Of a DNA stretch of 64,000 nt, positions 34,157-43,451 are shown piece after piece. The first letter of the stretch is position 1. Each line of letters starts with the position of its first letter. Source of the stretch: an uncultured Nitrospirota bacterium (GTDB taxonomy: Bacteria; Nitrospirota; Nitrospiria; Nitrospirales; UBA8639); contig CAKZPV010000020.1 of NCBI GenBank assembly GCA_937139405.1, positions 1 to 64,000 of the forward strand. Reading direction: 5' to 3'. The position numbers were made by a program, and so were the translations under genes. The notes under the pieces were generated by a model that saw nothing but the letters and a program-made list of their open reading frames with translations, did no database searches and was not told where the DNA came from.

Positions 34157-34921
34157 TTATGGTTTAGAGCCGGAATAGTCTCTGAGTAATCCACCAAAGA
34201 GAGTATATTGCTGGCTTCGCATAAAGCCGGATTTGGCAAGAGCTTGCAGTATGGTTTCTGGTGGGACGCAGAATTCAATCGTATCCCAATAATATTTCAT
34301 GAGTTTGTGAGCATGTGGATTTTTGGTGCCTAAATAGGCCATCCATGGGACGATCTGTTTAAAAAAAATACGGCTCACCTGATAGGGCAGAAATGAATCT
34401 GGCCTGGCGATTTCCAGAATAAGCAGTTGCCCACCTGGTTTCAGGACTCGAAAGTATTCTTTGAATGTGAGGGTGAGATCGGTGACATGGCGAAGAGCAT
34501 AGCCCATGCTGATAAAATCAAAAATTGAGTCAGGAAAGGGAAGATATTCCGCCTTGCCTTGTAAAACCGTTGAGACGCCTTGTTTTTGAGCTTCGGTCAC
34601 CATACCAAGGCTTGGGTCTAATCCGACAACCCTTCCCGTTTTCCCGACGATTTGTTGGGCGCAAGCTGAGACGGTGCCTGGCCCGCAGGCGACATCAAGA
34701 AGAACATTCCCCTCCGAAAGTCCTGACCTTTTTAATGCTTCTCGCCGATACCATTTTCCCGAACCAAAAGACGAGGCTTGAGTAATCCAATTGTAGTTGG
34801 GTGCGACATGGTCAAATTCGGTGGATAAGAGTTGTTTGCGCTGTTCTTCCGTTTGGTAATAGTCGGGGAGAGGAGGGTGAGGAGCGAGAGAGGTGGTGGT
34901 CTGTCTGAAAACAGAAGGCAT
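34157..34921 (-). CDS. UbiE/MenG-like class I methyltransferase
   Basis: 254 residues from the ATG at 34921 (a TTG six codons earlier is possible). AdoMet-binding VLLDVACGPGTVSACA, VGLDPSLGMV, FDFISMGYALRHVTDL and LKPGGQLLILEIARP give the pattern of quinone C-methyltransferases. It ends LFGGLLRDYSGSKP, close to the menaquinone/ubiquinone enzymes (GG...HRG...). Membership in MenG/UbiE is likely but other methyltransferases of the group cannot be excluded. It is convergent with the beta-barrel gene. Confidence 0.85.
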   Translation of the reverse strand: MPSVFRQTTTSLAPHPPLPDYYQTEEQRKQLLSTEFDHVAPNYNWITQASSFGSGKWYRREALKRSGLSEGNVLLDVACGPGTVSACAQQIVGKTGRVVGLDPSLGMVTEAQKQGVSTVLQGKAEYLPFPDSIFDFISMGYALRHVTDLTLTFKEYFRVLKPGGQLLILEIARPDSFLPYQVSRIFFKQIVPWMAYLGTKNPHAHKLMKYYWDTIEFCVPPETILQALAKSGFMRSQQYTLFGGLLRDYSGSKP

Positions 34922-35100
34922 GGATGGAATAACCAGCAATTAACTATGAATAGTTAGAATGGCATATTTTACCATGAGGGTATCATGATGAGATAGCCTA
35001 CTAAGAAAATTCTAAGCGCCAAAAACATGATGCGTGCATCAGCTGAGACAACATGGATATGTTCTGAGGGGGATATGGGGAGGGGTTTTCTTAGGTATCA

Positions 35101-37008
35101 TTAAAAATAACCATGAAGAATAGCCAGAATCTCGTTGTCTCGATCATGATGGGTAAACGTCGAACGAAAAGCAAAATTTTTGGCAAATGTCCATCGTTGG
35201 CCAACGGTCATTCTCACATCATCTGATTGATCTCCGAAGAGATACCCCAAATATCCACCTGAAATCAGCCATTTCCAGTTATCCGTCACATTGGCGACCA
35301 CTCCTCCAGATATTCCTCCCCCTACTCGATGGTTCTCGTCATAGGCCCTACTCACGTTCACATCCGCTTCACCAAAAAGAAAAAAAACTTCTCTTTGCAG
35401 CAGGTGGCTTTCAAGTGCTCCTCCGGCTCCAACGTTCATATGCCCATTGGAGCAAAGATCACATGAGTGTGTTTTCACGGTATTCATCCCAAATTTCAAT
35501 TTCCATGATGGCCCATGAAACCACGAATCAATTGGTGCCAGAGATATCACATTGGCAAAGGTAAGCTGTTCGATTCGGAATTGGTTTCGACGATGATAAT
35601 GCCGTAACGCCAAACTTCCCAGTTCAATTTGGGAATCTCGTGTGTAGCCAGGATCGGGATCAAGCAAGTCATGGTAGGCTGCTCGAATACCGATTTGTTC
35701 AAAAAATTCATGGTTACGCCAGCCGACACCAATATTCATCCGAAGTGTGTCATGTCCTTGTTCGGGTGAGAGTGTGAAGGGGCGGATTGGAAACGGAGGA
35801 GACGGAATTTTGATATGACTTCGTCTGGTCAAGATTGCTTGATTTTTGGCCTGGTATTCATTGGCTCGACTCTTATTGGTTCGATTTTTATAGCGGAGAT
35901 AATCTGATGCCAGATCGAGTAAAAAAATTTGTTGAGGTTCTGGCAAGGCATGAAAATCCTTTTGGTCTGCGATAGACGGATCATGTGTCAATTGATCCAG
36001 AAAATGAGAGTCTGTCCGTTGGATGGCAGCTCGTTTACGTTTAAGTGTTGTACTGCCAGAAGGGCGATAATTGATGGCTTTGACAAAGCCTTTTTGTCGG
36101 GTGAGTAGTCGAATTGTATCTGCAGGAATCGTCCAAAAAAGAAACCGATCTGTGAAATGAAATTGTGGGTTGGCTATTTCCAGGAGAGAAAGAATGTGGT
36201 AGGCACAATTTTCTTTGAAGAAATAATAATCAAAATACGCGTTACCCATTTCCCAGGTGTGCATGAGCAAGCGATATATTTGTTCTGGGGAAAAATGTAA
36301 TTGGTATTCCCAAATATCTCGATTCTCAATATCTCGGTACTCTTGCACTTTGACATAGTAAGGAATCGTGGAGAAGAAGCCTTGGTACCCCCCCCCGATG
36401 CCTTTTAATGCGAACTCCACACCGGCATTGGGTGGCACCTCTGCAGCATAGTTGATGGTATACGCCAGAATACGTGTGTGTTCGGTTTGCCCCTGTTGGT
36501 CGATCCGAAGAAATGAATGCCCAAACATTGAAACCGGGTTATCCATAAATGCAGAGGGGAAGATCATGGTTATGGAAGCGGGGTTGAGTTCATTGAGCCA
36601 ATGCTCGAATCGTTCACACTTTTGAAAAGGTAAACGAGTTTCATCGAACTGTAAGTGAAGCCGAAGCCACTGAAATCTAGCGATAAAGGCACATTGAGCA
36701 ACTTGCTGAGAGCGCCCGACTACATTGTCAGAAAAGAATTGAGCCAGAGTGGCATGTAGTTCGGCTTCTGGGTCAAATTTTCCTTCTTTAGATTGAAAAA
36801 ATCCTGGGTCATCTACCTCGCTGGTGTACCCACCTAAGAAATCTTGGCGATAATGTAGAAGAAGGTGCCAATACCGTTGTTGATGAAGTTTTTTATGATC
36901 GGCCAGCTCAAGAAGCTCTTGGAGATAGGTCGACGGGGATTCTTGGGCTAAGGCCAAAGGTGGCAAGAATGAGAGCCCCACACACAACAAAATTATTCGT
37001 GTGATCAC
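35101..37008 (-). CDS. DUF4105 (Lnb N-terminal-like) exported protein
   Basis: 635 residues starting at GTG 37008. Signal peptide ITRIILLCVGLSFLPPLALA. The core ITMIFPSAFMDNPVSMFGHS, then FLRID, and FFKENCAYHILSLLEIANP are those of DUF4105, also called the Lnb N-terminal periplasmic domain; the His and Cys in these motifs suggest a papain-like amidase/acyl-transfer site. The C-terminal 200 residues are beta-rich and end in FRSTFTHHDRDNEILAILHGYF, like an outer-membrane barrel. Function in cell-envelope lipid or lipoprotein processing is inferred from the family only. Confidence 0.88.
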   Translation of the reverse strand: MITRIILLCVGLSFLPPLALAQESPSTYLQELLELADHKKLHQQRYWHLLLHYRQDFLGGYTSEVDDPGFFQSKEGKFDPEAELHATLAQFFSDNVVGRSQQVAQCAFIARFQWLRLHLQFDETRLPFQKCERFEHWLNELNPASITMIFPSAFMDNPVSMFGHSFLRIDQQGQTEHTRILAYTINYAAEVPPNAGVEFALKGIGGGYQGFFSTIPYYVKVQEYRDIENRDIWEYQLHFSPEQIYRLLMHTWEMGNAYFDYYFFKENCAYHILSLLEIANPQFHFTDRFLFWTIPADTIRLLTRQKGFVKAINYRPSGSTTLKRKRAAIQRTDSHFLDQLTHDPSIADQKDFHALPEPQQIFLLDLASDYLRYKNRTNKSRANEYQAKNQAILTRRSHIKIPSPPFPIRPFTLSPEQGHDTLRMNIGVGWRNHEFFEQIGIRAAYHDLLDPDPGYTRDSQIELGSLALRHYHRRNQFRIEQLTFANVISLAPIDSWFHGPSWKLKFGMNTVKTHSCDLCSNGHMNVGAGGALESHLLQREVFFLFGEADVNVSRAYDENHRVGGGISGGVVANVTDNWKWLISGGYLGYLFGDQSDDVRMTVGQRWTFAKNFAFRSTFTHHDRDNEILAILHGYF

Positions 37009-37040
37009 CTGAAGTTACGGGAAGAATACAGCTATGGCGT

Positions 37041-37066
37041 AGGCTCCGGCTTGGTTGCCGGAGCCT
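37041..37066. terminator. perfect hairpin after the DUF3015 gene
   Basis: AGGCTCCGGC (37041-37050) and GCCGGAGCCT (37057-37066) form a ten-pair GC-rich stem with a six-base loop, 12 bases after the DUF3015 stop on the minus strand. No T run follows on either strand, so it may be an attenuating or 3' stabilising structure ahead of the DUF4105 gene. Confidence 0.55.
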
Positions 37067-37077
37067 TAAAATGGATT

Positions 37078-37593
37078 TTACTTCGACGTTGAAGCTTGCG
37101 CTAATACAGGATGCTCATTCATGGCACTATAAATCGCGTTGACGACAGCTTTCGGTGAGGCTTCACCAGCATGAATCAGCGCGGTGTATTTTTCTTGAGC
37201 CATCGAAAAAAAGATTCCATGTTGATCGGGAGGAATGGCCATCAAGGTGGCGAGTGAGGATAAATGTTCACCTTGGCCTTGGGCCATCTCTTGAGAAATG
37301 TTATCGATATTGATGGCAGCAAACACGTTAACTTTCTCAGAAGCGAAAATCGTTCCATCATTGGTACAACCTGAGGTTCCGGAGCTGATACCAAATGTTT
37401 GAGCGCTGAATGTTCCATTCGTTGTCGCCTGCAACACTTGTGGCCCAATTGATTGCTGGCCAGGGTAGGAGCTCCAAGCCAATTTTCCTAAACCACATCC
37501 TGGACCATTGTCAGGATGGGCCGAAAATGATAGCCCTGCCATTCCAAATATAAATATTACCGATGTGAGTACGAGAAGTGTCCGTTTAGTCAT
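37078..37593 (-). CDS. DUF3015 family exported protein
   Basis: 171 residues from the ATG at 37593, chosen because a perfect AGGAGG stands ahead of it; an ATG 16 codons earlier lacks one. Signal peptide TLLVLTSVIFIFGMAGLSFSA. The mature protein has GPGCGLGKLAWSS, TNGTFSAQTFGISSGTSGC and AINIDNISQEMAQGQGEHL, the pattern of DUF3015, a periplasmic family of unknown function with conserved Cys pair. It ends 70 bases before the DUF4105 gene with a hairpin between. Confidence 0.9.
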   Translation of the reverse strand: MTKRTLLVLTSVIFIFGMAGLSFSAHPDNGPGCGLGKLAWSSYPGQQSIGPQVLQATTNGTFSAQTFGISSGTSGCTNDGTIFASEKVNVFAAINIDNISQEMAQGQGEHLSSLATLMAIPPDQHGIFFSMAQEKYTALIHAGEASPKAVVNAIYSAMNEHPVLAQASTSK

Positions 37594-37794
37594 GCAGTTC
37601 CTCCTGAATAAATGGTTGAAAGCAGAAAGGGTTTTCCACAATACGTAGAACTCAGTGTAGCATGTTCAAAAGGATTGAATAGTCTTCATCAAAAACGAAG
37701 CTGTTATAATTTCTACTTTCTTAAAGCTATTTATTAGCACTGCTGGATGCTTCTGGGTGGGCATTTTCGTACTACCGAGGATTTTTATCATGAA

Positions 37795-38832
37795 CTAGAA
37801 CATAGCTGTCTGCCACTCTATGTTTTGGGCTGTGTTTTCCTTGTCTTTTCCATATTTTTCTAATAATCGTTGCAAGATGGCGTGGCCCTCTTGATATTGA
37901 GGATGGAGAGCTGTCAATTCTCGCATTGTGGTTAAAGCCTGCTGAAGCTGTCCAGTTTCTAATAAGAGGGCAGCTAATCGTAGCCATCCAGTTAAATGTT
38001 CGGGGTTTCGTTTAACCAGGGATTGTAGAGTTCGGATTCCTTCTTGGGGCTCGCCCAATACTACAGATTTATCTGCATAGACTTCGTAGAGATGCATATC
38101 CAAGGGCGAAGGGTGTTGAGGATCTTCTAATTGTGCCCATTCCACATTTATATCTGACTTCATCGGTAAAGCTTTTTGAACTAAATGAAAACGATGATCT
38201 AAGGGTTGGGATAGGTTTGCTGAGATTTCCTCAAACAAAGTATTTTTCAAAAAAGTTAGGCCATTGTTGTGAAGCTTTTCGGAAATTTCTTGGATTGAGT
38301 ACGATCGAATCCCAATAGTATCTTCGATCGGCACATCACAACAAGGGCCGATGGGAAGTTGCAAGGCCAGATAACCTTCGGGTGCGAGGATTCGATTAAT
38401 TTCGCCTAAATAATGCTCAAAAACAGGCCGAGGCATATGTTGAAAGGCCACATAGGAATAGACCAGATCAAAGGACTGATCTTTGAAATCGCAAAGATCT
38501 ACTCCAGAGGTTTCGAAGGTTGTGATATGCGGATGTTTGGAGAGCCACGCTTTGCTTTGTGCAATCATGCTTGAGGATACATCGATGCCTACTAAAGTAT
38601 GAAAATATTTGGCAAGAGGCTTGAGCACTCGTCCTACCCCACAGCCGATATCTAAGACGTTCCAGGATGACTGATACAAATCGCCTAATGTCTTCAAGAG
38701 TGCTTGTGCTGTGCCCTCTCCTGATTGCGCAAACACTTCTTCTGTTTGATAGTTTTCGGTGGCAATCCAATATCGCGCGTGATGTTGAGCCCGTTGATCC
38801 CAATCTTGTTTCATTTTTTCAGAAATATTCAT
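37795..38832 (-). CDS. class I methyltransferase with C-terminal TPR
   Basis: 345 residues. AdoMet site NVLDIGCGVGRVLKPLA, then VGIDVSSSMIAQSK and FDLVYSYVAFQHMPRP. From about residue 245, MHLYEVYADKSVVLGEPQEG through ALLLETGQLQQALTTMRELT looks like two to three tetratricopeptide units. The substrate cannot be told. Transcribed alone on the minus strand. Confidence 0.87.
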   Translation of the reverse strand: MNISEKMKQDWDQRAQHHARYWIATENYQTEEVFAQSGEGTAQALLKTLGDLYQSSWNVLDIGCGVGRVLKPLAKYFHTLVGIDVSSSMIAQSKAWLSKHPHITTFETSGVDLCDFKDQSFDLVYSYVAFQHMPRPVFEHYLGEINRILAPEGYLALQLPIGPCCDVPIEDTIGIRSYSIQEISEKLHNNGLTFLKNTLFEEISANLSQPLDHRFHLVQKALPMKSDINVEWAQLEDPQHPSPLDMHLYEVYADKSVVLGEPQEGIRTLQSLVKRNPEHLTGWLRLAALLLETGQLQQALTTMRELTALHPQYQEGHAILQRLLEKYGKDKENTAQNIEWQTAMF

Positions 38833-39166
38833 AGAGGCTGCTTTCTCTCCTAGAAATGAAAAGTGGAAAATTTATTGAAATTTTAGCGGTGGATTTTGTG
38901 ATAGTGATAATGCTCTATTGTTTTCATCATATTTTTATTTAGCAAATCCGAGGCCAAAATTTTTTGGAAAGTGGTTGTCGCATGCAAAAAGTCTCCTCTA
39001 TTGATTTCATGCTGTCCTCAAGAAAAATTCGGTCTGGAGTCGAATTGAAACCTCAAGAAAATAACTGGGTAATTCGTGAGGGTCGAGAGAAAATCCTGCC
39101 TATTGTTGAAGACAAGAAAAGTAAGATCTGGATTAGTAGCGTGTGGAAAACGAGAGGATTCTGATC
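38833..39166. other. intergenic region, no gene supported
   Basis: A 66-codon plus-strand frame (38964-39164) has no ribosome site and an unfamiliar sequence. AT-rich 38870-38945 probably holds the methyltransferase promoter; I could not fix its boxes. Confidence 0.4.
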
Positions 39167-39670
39167 TTAAACAAAGAGATCAATGCGAGGAAAATGGGGA
39201 GGAGCAGCGTTCTCTCCTTCAGATGGAGTCGCTTCTTGTTCTTCCCTTTGAATTTCTTGCCGAGCTTGGGCTTCGAGTGCAGTTGCTGAGGCCGCTACAG
39301 CACGATCTTGTGCTGATGGATTAGCCGGAGCGAGAGCTGCCGCACGAATTTGTTGGGCTTTTTGGATAGTGGCTTGAGGGTTTCCTGAAACAGGGGAAAT
39401 ATCAATGTTGACTTCCCCGCCTATTGCGTACTGTTTTCCGTCTGGCCCTCGTTGAAAGGAAAAGGTGGCTCCACTTGTCGCTGCTCCACCAGCAGCTATA
39501 TGGGCTTGTTCGTGAGTGCGAACTTCCTGGTCGCGCTTTCGAAGTTTTGCGATTTCAACCTGCTCTTCTGTTTGTGGTTTTGAGGGAATCGAAGATTGTT
39601 GTCGCGCGTTTGGCTTCTGAGAAAGATTTAGAGAAAGGAGGGTATGGGTTTGAGATGAGGAAATTTTCAT
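39167..39670 (-). CDS. putative metalloprotease of the SprA-related (CJM1_0395) family
   Basis: 167 residues from the ATG at 39670 (an ATG 23 codons earlier is less likely). The core is VRTHEQAHIAAGGAATSGA with H-E-x2-H, followed by YAIGGEVNIDISPVSGNP and a long helical Ala/Gln-rich C-terminus (QDRAVAASATALEAQARQEI). This is the SprA-related putative metalloprotease family. No signal peptide. Function unknown. Confidence 0.82.
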   Translation of the reverse strand: MKISSSQTHTLLSLNLSQKPNARQQSSIPSKPQTEEQVEIAKLRKRDQEVRTHEQAHIAAGGAATSGATFSFQRGPDGKQYAIGGEVNIDISPVSGNPQATIQKAQQIRAAALAPANPSAQDRAVAASATALEAQARQEIQREEQEATPSEGENAAPPHFPRIDLFV

Positions 39671-39949
39671 CAGTGATAATCCTAAAGGATTCTTTCGGAT
39701 ACCATGATGGGAAAATTGACCCCGTATTTGACCCCTCAATATAAAGACCTACATTGGAAATACACGGCCTTGGAATGTCGGTAATTCATCTCGATTATGA
39801 TAAGATTTCTTTACGTAATTTTGTCATTTACTGGTCATTCTTAAGCGTTCTTTGGTGTCCTTGACAGCATATGTTTAGTGAGCCGTTTCTATTCTTCTAA
39901 GGGTCTGATTGAAATTCTTTGTTTTGGGCTCTTGAGTCATGCAACATTC

Positions 39950-40213
39950 TTAATCCTTTTTGCAATGGCGGCGTAATCTTTTGATGATTTTCTCCGTTTG
40001 CATGACAGGCTTTGATGGCCACAGGGTTATGGCGCCCATGAATATACTGATGACAACCAATAATAGGATGGTCGTTGTGGCATCTGGTCGATTTATCTGA
40101 TCGACATATAACGTTTGGGCATTAGCCAGCACCTGGTCAGCTGCTGTTGCACCCCCTAAGAGCACCATAGTCATCATAGACCCTATGATCATTCCGCCAA
40201 ATATTTTTAGCAT
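39950..40213 (-). CDS. small membrane protein
   Basis: 87 residues; AAAAAGGGGA precedes the ATG. IFGGMIIGSMMTMVLLGGATA could be a signal peptide or a first helix, and TTTILLLVVISIFMGAITLW is a second. A basic tail (KIIKRLRRHCKKD) ends in the cytosol. I do not recognise a family. Confidence 0.65.
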   Translation of the reverse strand: MLKIFGGMIIGSMMTMVLLGGATAADQVLANAQTLYVDQINRPDATTTILLLVVISIFMGAITLWPSKPVMQTEKIIKRLRRHCKKD

Positions 40214-40487
40214 CTGTTTCCCCTTTTTAGATGAGTGTGGCGCTATCCATTATCCTGCTTAGTTTTGGTGCAGGTTCTGATTTGACCCGGTAAGCTAAAT
40301 CTTGTGTTATTTAAAGAGATATCAAGAGGGAGGGAGATGCGTATATACCGCGAACGGGCTAGATATTGCGAGATTTTATGCAGTTATCAGATACTTATGG
40401 GTGTTGGTACTATGGGTCGAGAAAAACTACAGAAGATGTGAAAAGACCATAGGGAGAAGGTATGGGTGGAGCTAAGCAAAGCCTCGA

Positions 40488-40856
40488 CTAGGCCTGAAGG
40501 GCTAATTGAACCATAGAAAGAAATTCGCTGAAATTACATGGTTTATCCAGTATGGCAAACACTCCGGCCTGACGAGCCCGATTCTTGTCTTCTTCGTTAA
40601 GATGGCCACTTAAGAGAATAACTGGAGATTCATTTACAGGATTTTGGCGTGATTGGATTTGCTCGATAAAGTCTAGCCCTGTGAGAACAGGCATTTGATT
40701 ATCAGAAATGATTAGATCAGCCTGGTTGGAGGCTAGCCAATCCAGAGCTTCCGATCCATTACCGACTTCGATACATTGGATATGTTGAGATTCCAAAACA
40801 AGGCGAAGCGCCTCGCGTGTATTCGTATTATCGTCAACTAACAGCACTCTTTTCAT
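40488..40856 (-). CDS. CheY-like single-domain response regulator
   Basis: 122 residues from the ATG at 40856, which has AGAAGG eight bases upstream; an ATG 7 codons earlier is less fitting. MKRVLLVDDNTNTREAL has the acidic pair DD, the phosphorylated Asp is in IISDNQMPVLTG, and the conserved Thr/Ser and Lys are in ILLSGH and LDKPCNF. No output domain follows. No histidine kinase is nearby, so its partner is elsewhere. Confidence 0.93.
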   Translation of the reverse strand: MKRVLLVDDNTNTREALRLVLESQHIQCIEVGNGSEALDWLASNQADLIISDNQMPVLTGLDFIEQIQSRQNPVNESPVILLSGHLNEEDKNRARQAGVFAILDKPCNFSEFLSMVQLALQA

Positions 40857-41093
40857 GTATTGACCTTCTACCAGCAATGGCTGTTTTTTTGTTCCCTCAG
40901 ATCAGTTTTCATAAAGTGACATGTAAGGGTAACTGCGTCTATTCCTCTCATGCACTAGTAATGCATCCTTTAAAAAATTACTAGAACATTTCTACCTGAG
41001 CCCTAAAAAACTAAATTGTAATGATTTTTCCCTTGTTTTTCAATCATGAATGTTTTGGAAAGGGCCATGATGTATAGGGAATCTGGTTCCATT

Positions 41094-41873
41094 TTAGGTC
41101 TCATCAGCAATTTGCTTGAGGCTCCAGGTTGCCCAAAAATGAACATTTGGAGTCGGGTCGGTTTCCCTGGCTTGGAGGAGAGCTGGTCTATCGGCAGGGC
41201 CACCTAATTTTCCTAGACGAAATGCCGCTTCCGATCGAACGCCGACATTGGAATCCTGAAGTAAGTGAGTTCGCAGCACCTTCAGACCTCGGGGATCTCC
41301 CAGCTCGCCTAGTCCTGCTATAGCCGTTTGACGGATTAGAGGGTCTGGACTTTTGAGAGACTGAATGAATAACCCATAGGCAAATGGAAACTCAAATTGC
41401 GAAAGCGTTTGAATGATAGTAAGTTGAGTCGCATGGGTAGAGATCGTGTATGCTTCCGCCAAGACTTGCATCATTGCCTCTGAAATGGTCGTTTGACTTA
41501 AGGCTAAAACAACGGCCTGTCGGACGGCGTCTGAAGGGTCAGCAACATGCTGGACTAAGCTCACTAATGCCACATCGGGAAGCGAGTCCGCGAGGTTTCC
41601 GAGGGCCCATGCGCTCCATTGTCGTACTTCTTCATCTGGATCAGATAAGGCTTTTATCAAAGCGGAAATGCTCTGAGGATCGCTGATTTTTCCTAAAGAA
41701 AGCGCTGCAGTTCGTCTGGTATCAGGTTGAGGGTCACGTAACAAAATGATGAGTCGTTCCGTAACTTTTGCAGAAGATTCTGGGGTTTTTTCAATGACAC
41801 ACCCTGTCAGAGCACACAAAGAAATTAACCCAAGAAAGAGAATGAGGCGTGAGAAAAGAAAATTTCGCAACAA
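41094..41873 (-). CDS. HEAT-repeat lipoprotein
   Basis: 259 residues from a TTG at 41873; there is no ATG before the lipobox, so the unusual start is required. Signal FLFSRLILFLGLISLCALTGC with C25 lipidated. The rest is five or six HEAT/PBS-lyase-like units (TRRTAALSLGKISDPQSIS, VRQWSAWALGNLADS, IRQTAIAGLGELGDPRGLK, VRSEAAFRLGKLGGPADRP), a protein-binding scaffold in the periplasm. It starts three bases after the tatA-like gene, so they form an operon. Confidence 0.87.
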   Translation of the reverse strand: MLRNFLFSRLILFLGLISLCALTGCVIEKTPESSAKVTERLIILLRDPQPDTRRTAALSLGKISDPQSISALIKALSDPDEEVRQWSAWALGNLADSLPDVALVSLVQHVADPSDAVRQAVVLALSQTTISEAMMQVLAEAYTISTHATQLTIIQTLSQFEFPFAYGLFIQSLKSPDPLIRQTAIAGLGELGDPRGLKVLRTHLLQDSNVGVRSEAAFRLGKLGGPADRPALLQARETDPTPNVHFWATWSLKQIADET

Positions 41874-41876
41874 CAG

Positions 41877-42686
41877 CTACACGGAGCTGGAAGGTTCTTT
41901 AGGGGTCAATGGCTGCTTGACGACTTCAATTGATTCTTTCATTTCTTGTTCAGCCGATTCTAACTCTGCTTGAATAGTACGCATTTGGGGATCAATTGAG
42001 TTTTGAATATCAGCTGCGGCATCTCTAAACGTACGGACGGCACTTCCCAGCCCTTCACCTAATGACTGCATATCTTGTGGGGCAACTGTTGCTGCTTGAG
42101 CTTGTTTGCGGGCTGCCTGCTGAGCTTGGACCCTTGCGACAGCTTGTTTATTCACAATAGCTGAAGGACGTTTCGCCAAGGGTTTCGCTTGAGCTCCTGG
42201 AGGCAGAGGAGGATATGGTGCTGAGGCAGTTGGTGCTGGTTGCGCGAGTCGGTCTTCCATTGATACCGGGCCGGGAACCGTGACATTGGGTTGAACCGGT
42301 GCGGAAGTCGGAATATTTGAGCCTACATTAGATTGTTGAGCTGGTTTGGGCCCGGCACCTTGATAGAGTAAAGCTGCTGCTGTGCCTGGAGTCTGTTCTG
42401 GGCCTGGCTGGTACGGTTGATTAGCGGCTTGGGTGACCGGAGGCTGGTTCGACGCAGATGCCTGATCGACAGGTGTTGAGACTTCGACGATGGGCTCACC
42501 AGTGGTAGGATTTCCTTGCGGATCATTGGGATCCATTGCAGACGGAAGGTCGGCGACCTCTTTCTTGAATCCTTTCAGGGCTTTCCCAACGCCTTCACCA
42601 ATTTGGGGGAGCCGACCGGCTCCAAAAATAATCAAGATAATCACTAAAATGATCATCAGTTCTGAGAACCCCATGGTGCCGAACAT
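41877..42686 (-). CDS. tatA: TatA-family protein with long linker and duplicated amphipathic helix
   Basis: 269 residues, far longer than the usual 60-90 for TatA. The membrane helix (GFSELMIILVIILIIFGAG, residues 6-24) and hinge RLPQ are followed by an amphipathic helix at 29-53. A Pro/Ala/Gln-rich linker of about 150 residues then leads to a second segment, 209-233, that repeats the first: both read G-E-G-x-G-x-A-x3-F, later A-D, and end D-P. A charged helix (AELESAEQEMKESIE) follows. It would be a pore or adaptor subunit of twin-arginine export. AAGGGG precedes the ATG. It is followed after three bases by the HEAT lipoprotein. Confidence 0.88.
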   Translation of the reverse strand: MFGTMGFSELMIILVIILIIFGAGRLPQIGEGVGKALKGFKKEVADLPSAMDPNDPQGNPTTGEPIVEVSTPVDQASASNQPPVTQAANQPYQPGPEQTPGTAAALLYQGAGPKPAQQSNVGSNIPTSAPVQPNVTVPGPVSMEDRLAQPAPTASAPYPPLPPGAQAKPLAKRPSAIVNKQAVARVQAQQAARKQAQAATVAPQDMQSLGEGLGSAVRTFRDAAADIQNSIDPQMRTIQAELESAEQEMKESIEVVKQPLTPKEPSSSV

Positions 42687-42870
42687 GGTCTTACCCCTTC
42701 GTTGAAATCAGCCAATAGTCAAAAACTAAAAGCGAGAAACTGAAAAGACTCTATCGTTCAAGATTGACGAGTGTCAACCCAAATGCGGTAGGCTTTGTCC
42801 TGTCGTATCAAGAGATTTCGTTTAACATTGTGTCTTGGCAATCTTCTTTGGGAAAGTCTATGGTTGTCTG

Positions 42871-43347
42871 ATGTCTCTCCTTTCGCCACCACAAATTCCG
42901 CTCTTTCGCATTACGCTTTTCTACGGTCCTGAAACCTTTGAAGGTGCTTCAGAAGCCATACACTGTGTCTTTAATGTCAAAAAACGATCTTGGAAGGGTG
43001 GAGTGCAAGTTGACATTGTGGTGGGAAGGGGTCAAATTCAGCAGCTAGAGGAAACACTCAGATTTCAATCATGGATAGGCGAACTTCTTCGGATAGTGCC
43101 AAGCAATGATCGAGAAGGTTACCTCAGGCAGGCATACGACTTATTCAGCCAATTTATCTGTTTTCATAAGCTGGGAATCTATATTCAGCGGGGTATCAAG
43201 CAGGAGAATATCCAGGTTCCTGCGGATATCCTCATTTCAGAAACTCGTGAAATCATCCAACGCGAGGTGGAGAAAATTAAACAACAGATCAAAGTCGAGT
43301 TAGATCTTGAGGAATTTGATGAGGACATAGAGCCAACCTCGGCATAA
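42871..43347 (+). CDS. hypothetical protein
   Basis: 158 residues from the ATG at 42871; a TTG at 42835 would add 12. ITLFYGPETFEGASEAIHCV and WKGGVQVDIVVGRGQIQ suggest an alpha/beta N-terminal part. The C-terminal half is helical and acidic (REIIQREVEKIKQQIKVELD and EEFDEDIE), perhaps a coiled coil. No signal peptide. I recognise no family. It diverges from tatA. Confidence 0.7.
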   Translation: MSLLSPPQIPLFRITLFYGPETFEGASEAIHCVFNVKKRSWKGGVQVDIVVGRGQIQQLEETLRFQSWIGELLRIVPSNDREGYLRQAYDLFSQFICFHKLGIYIQRGIKQENIQVPADILISETREIIQREVEKIKQQIKVELDLEEFDEDIEPTSA

Positions 43348-43451
43348 ACTTTGCTGTCGTGTATACTTACTATTACAAGAAAAGAAGGTACAATCTAGAG
43401 ATAGATCTATGCATGAGGTTTTTTAGACCATAAGGTAAAGGAGGGTCGCGC

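Noticed and set aside
38964-39164. 66-codon plus-strand frame between two minus-strand genes
   Set aside because: No ribosome site, no signal or motif; probably chance.
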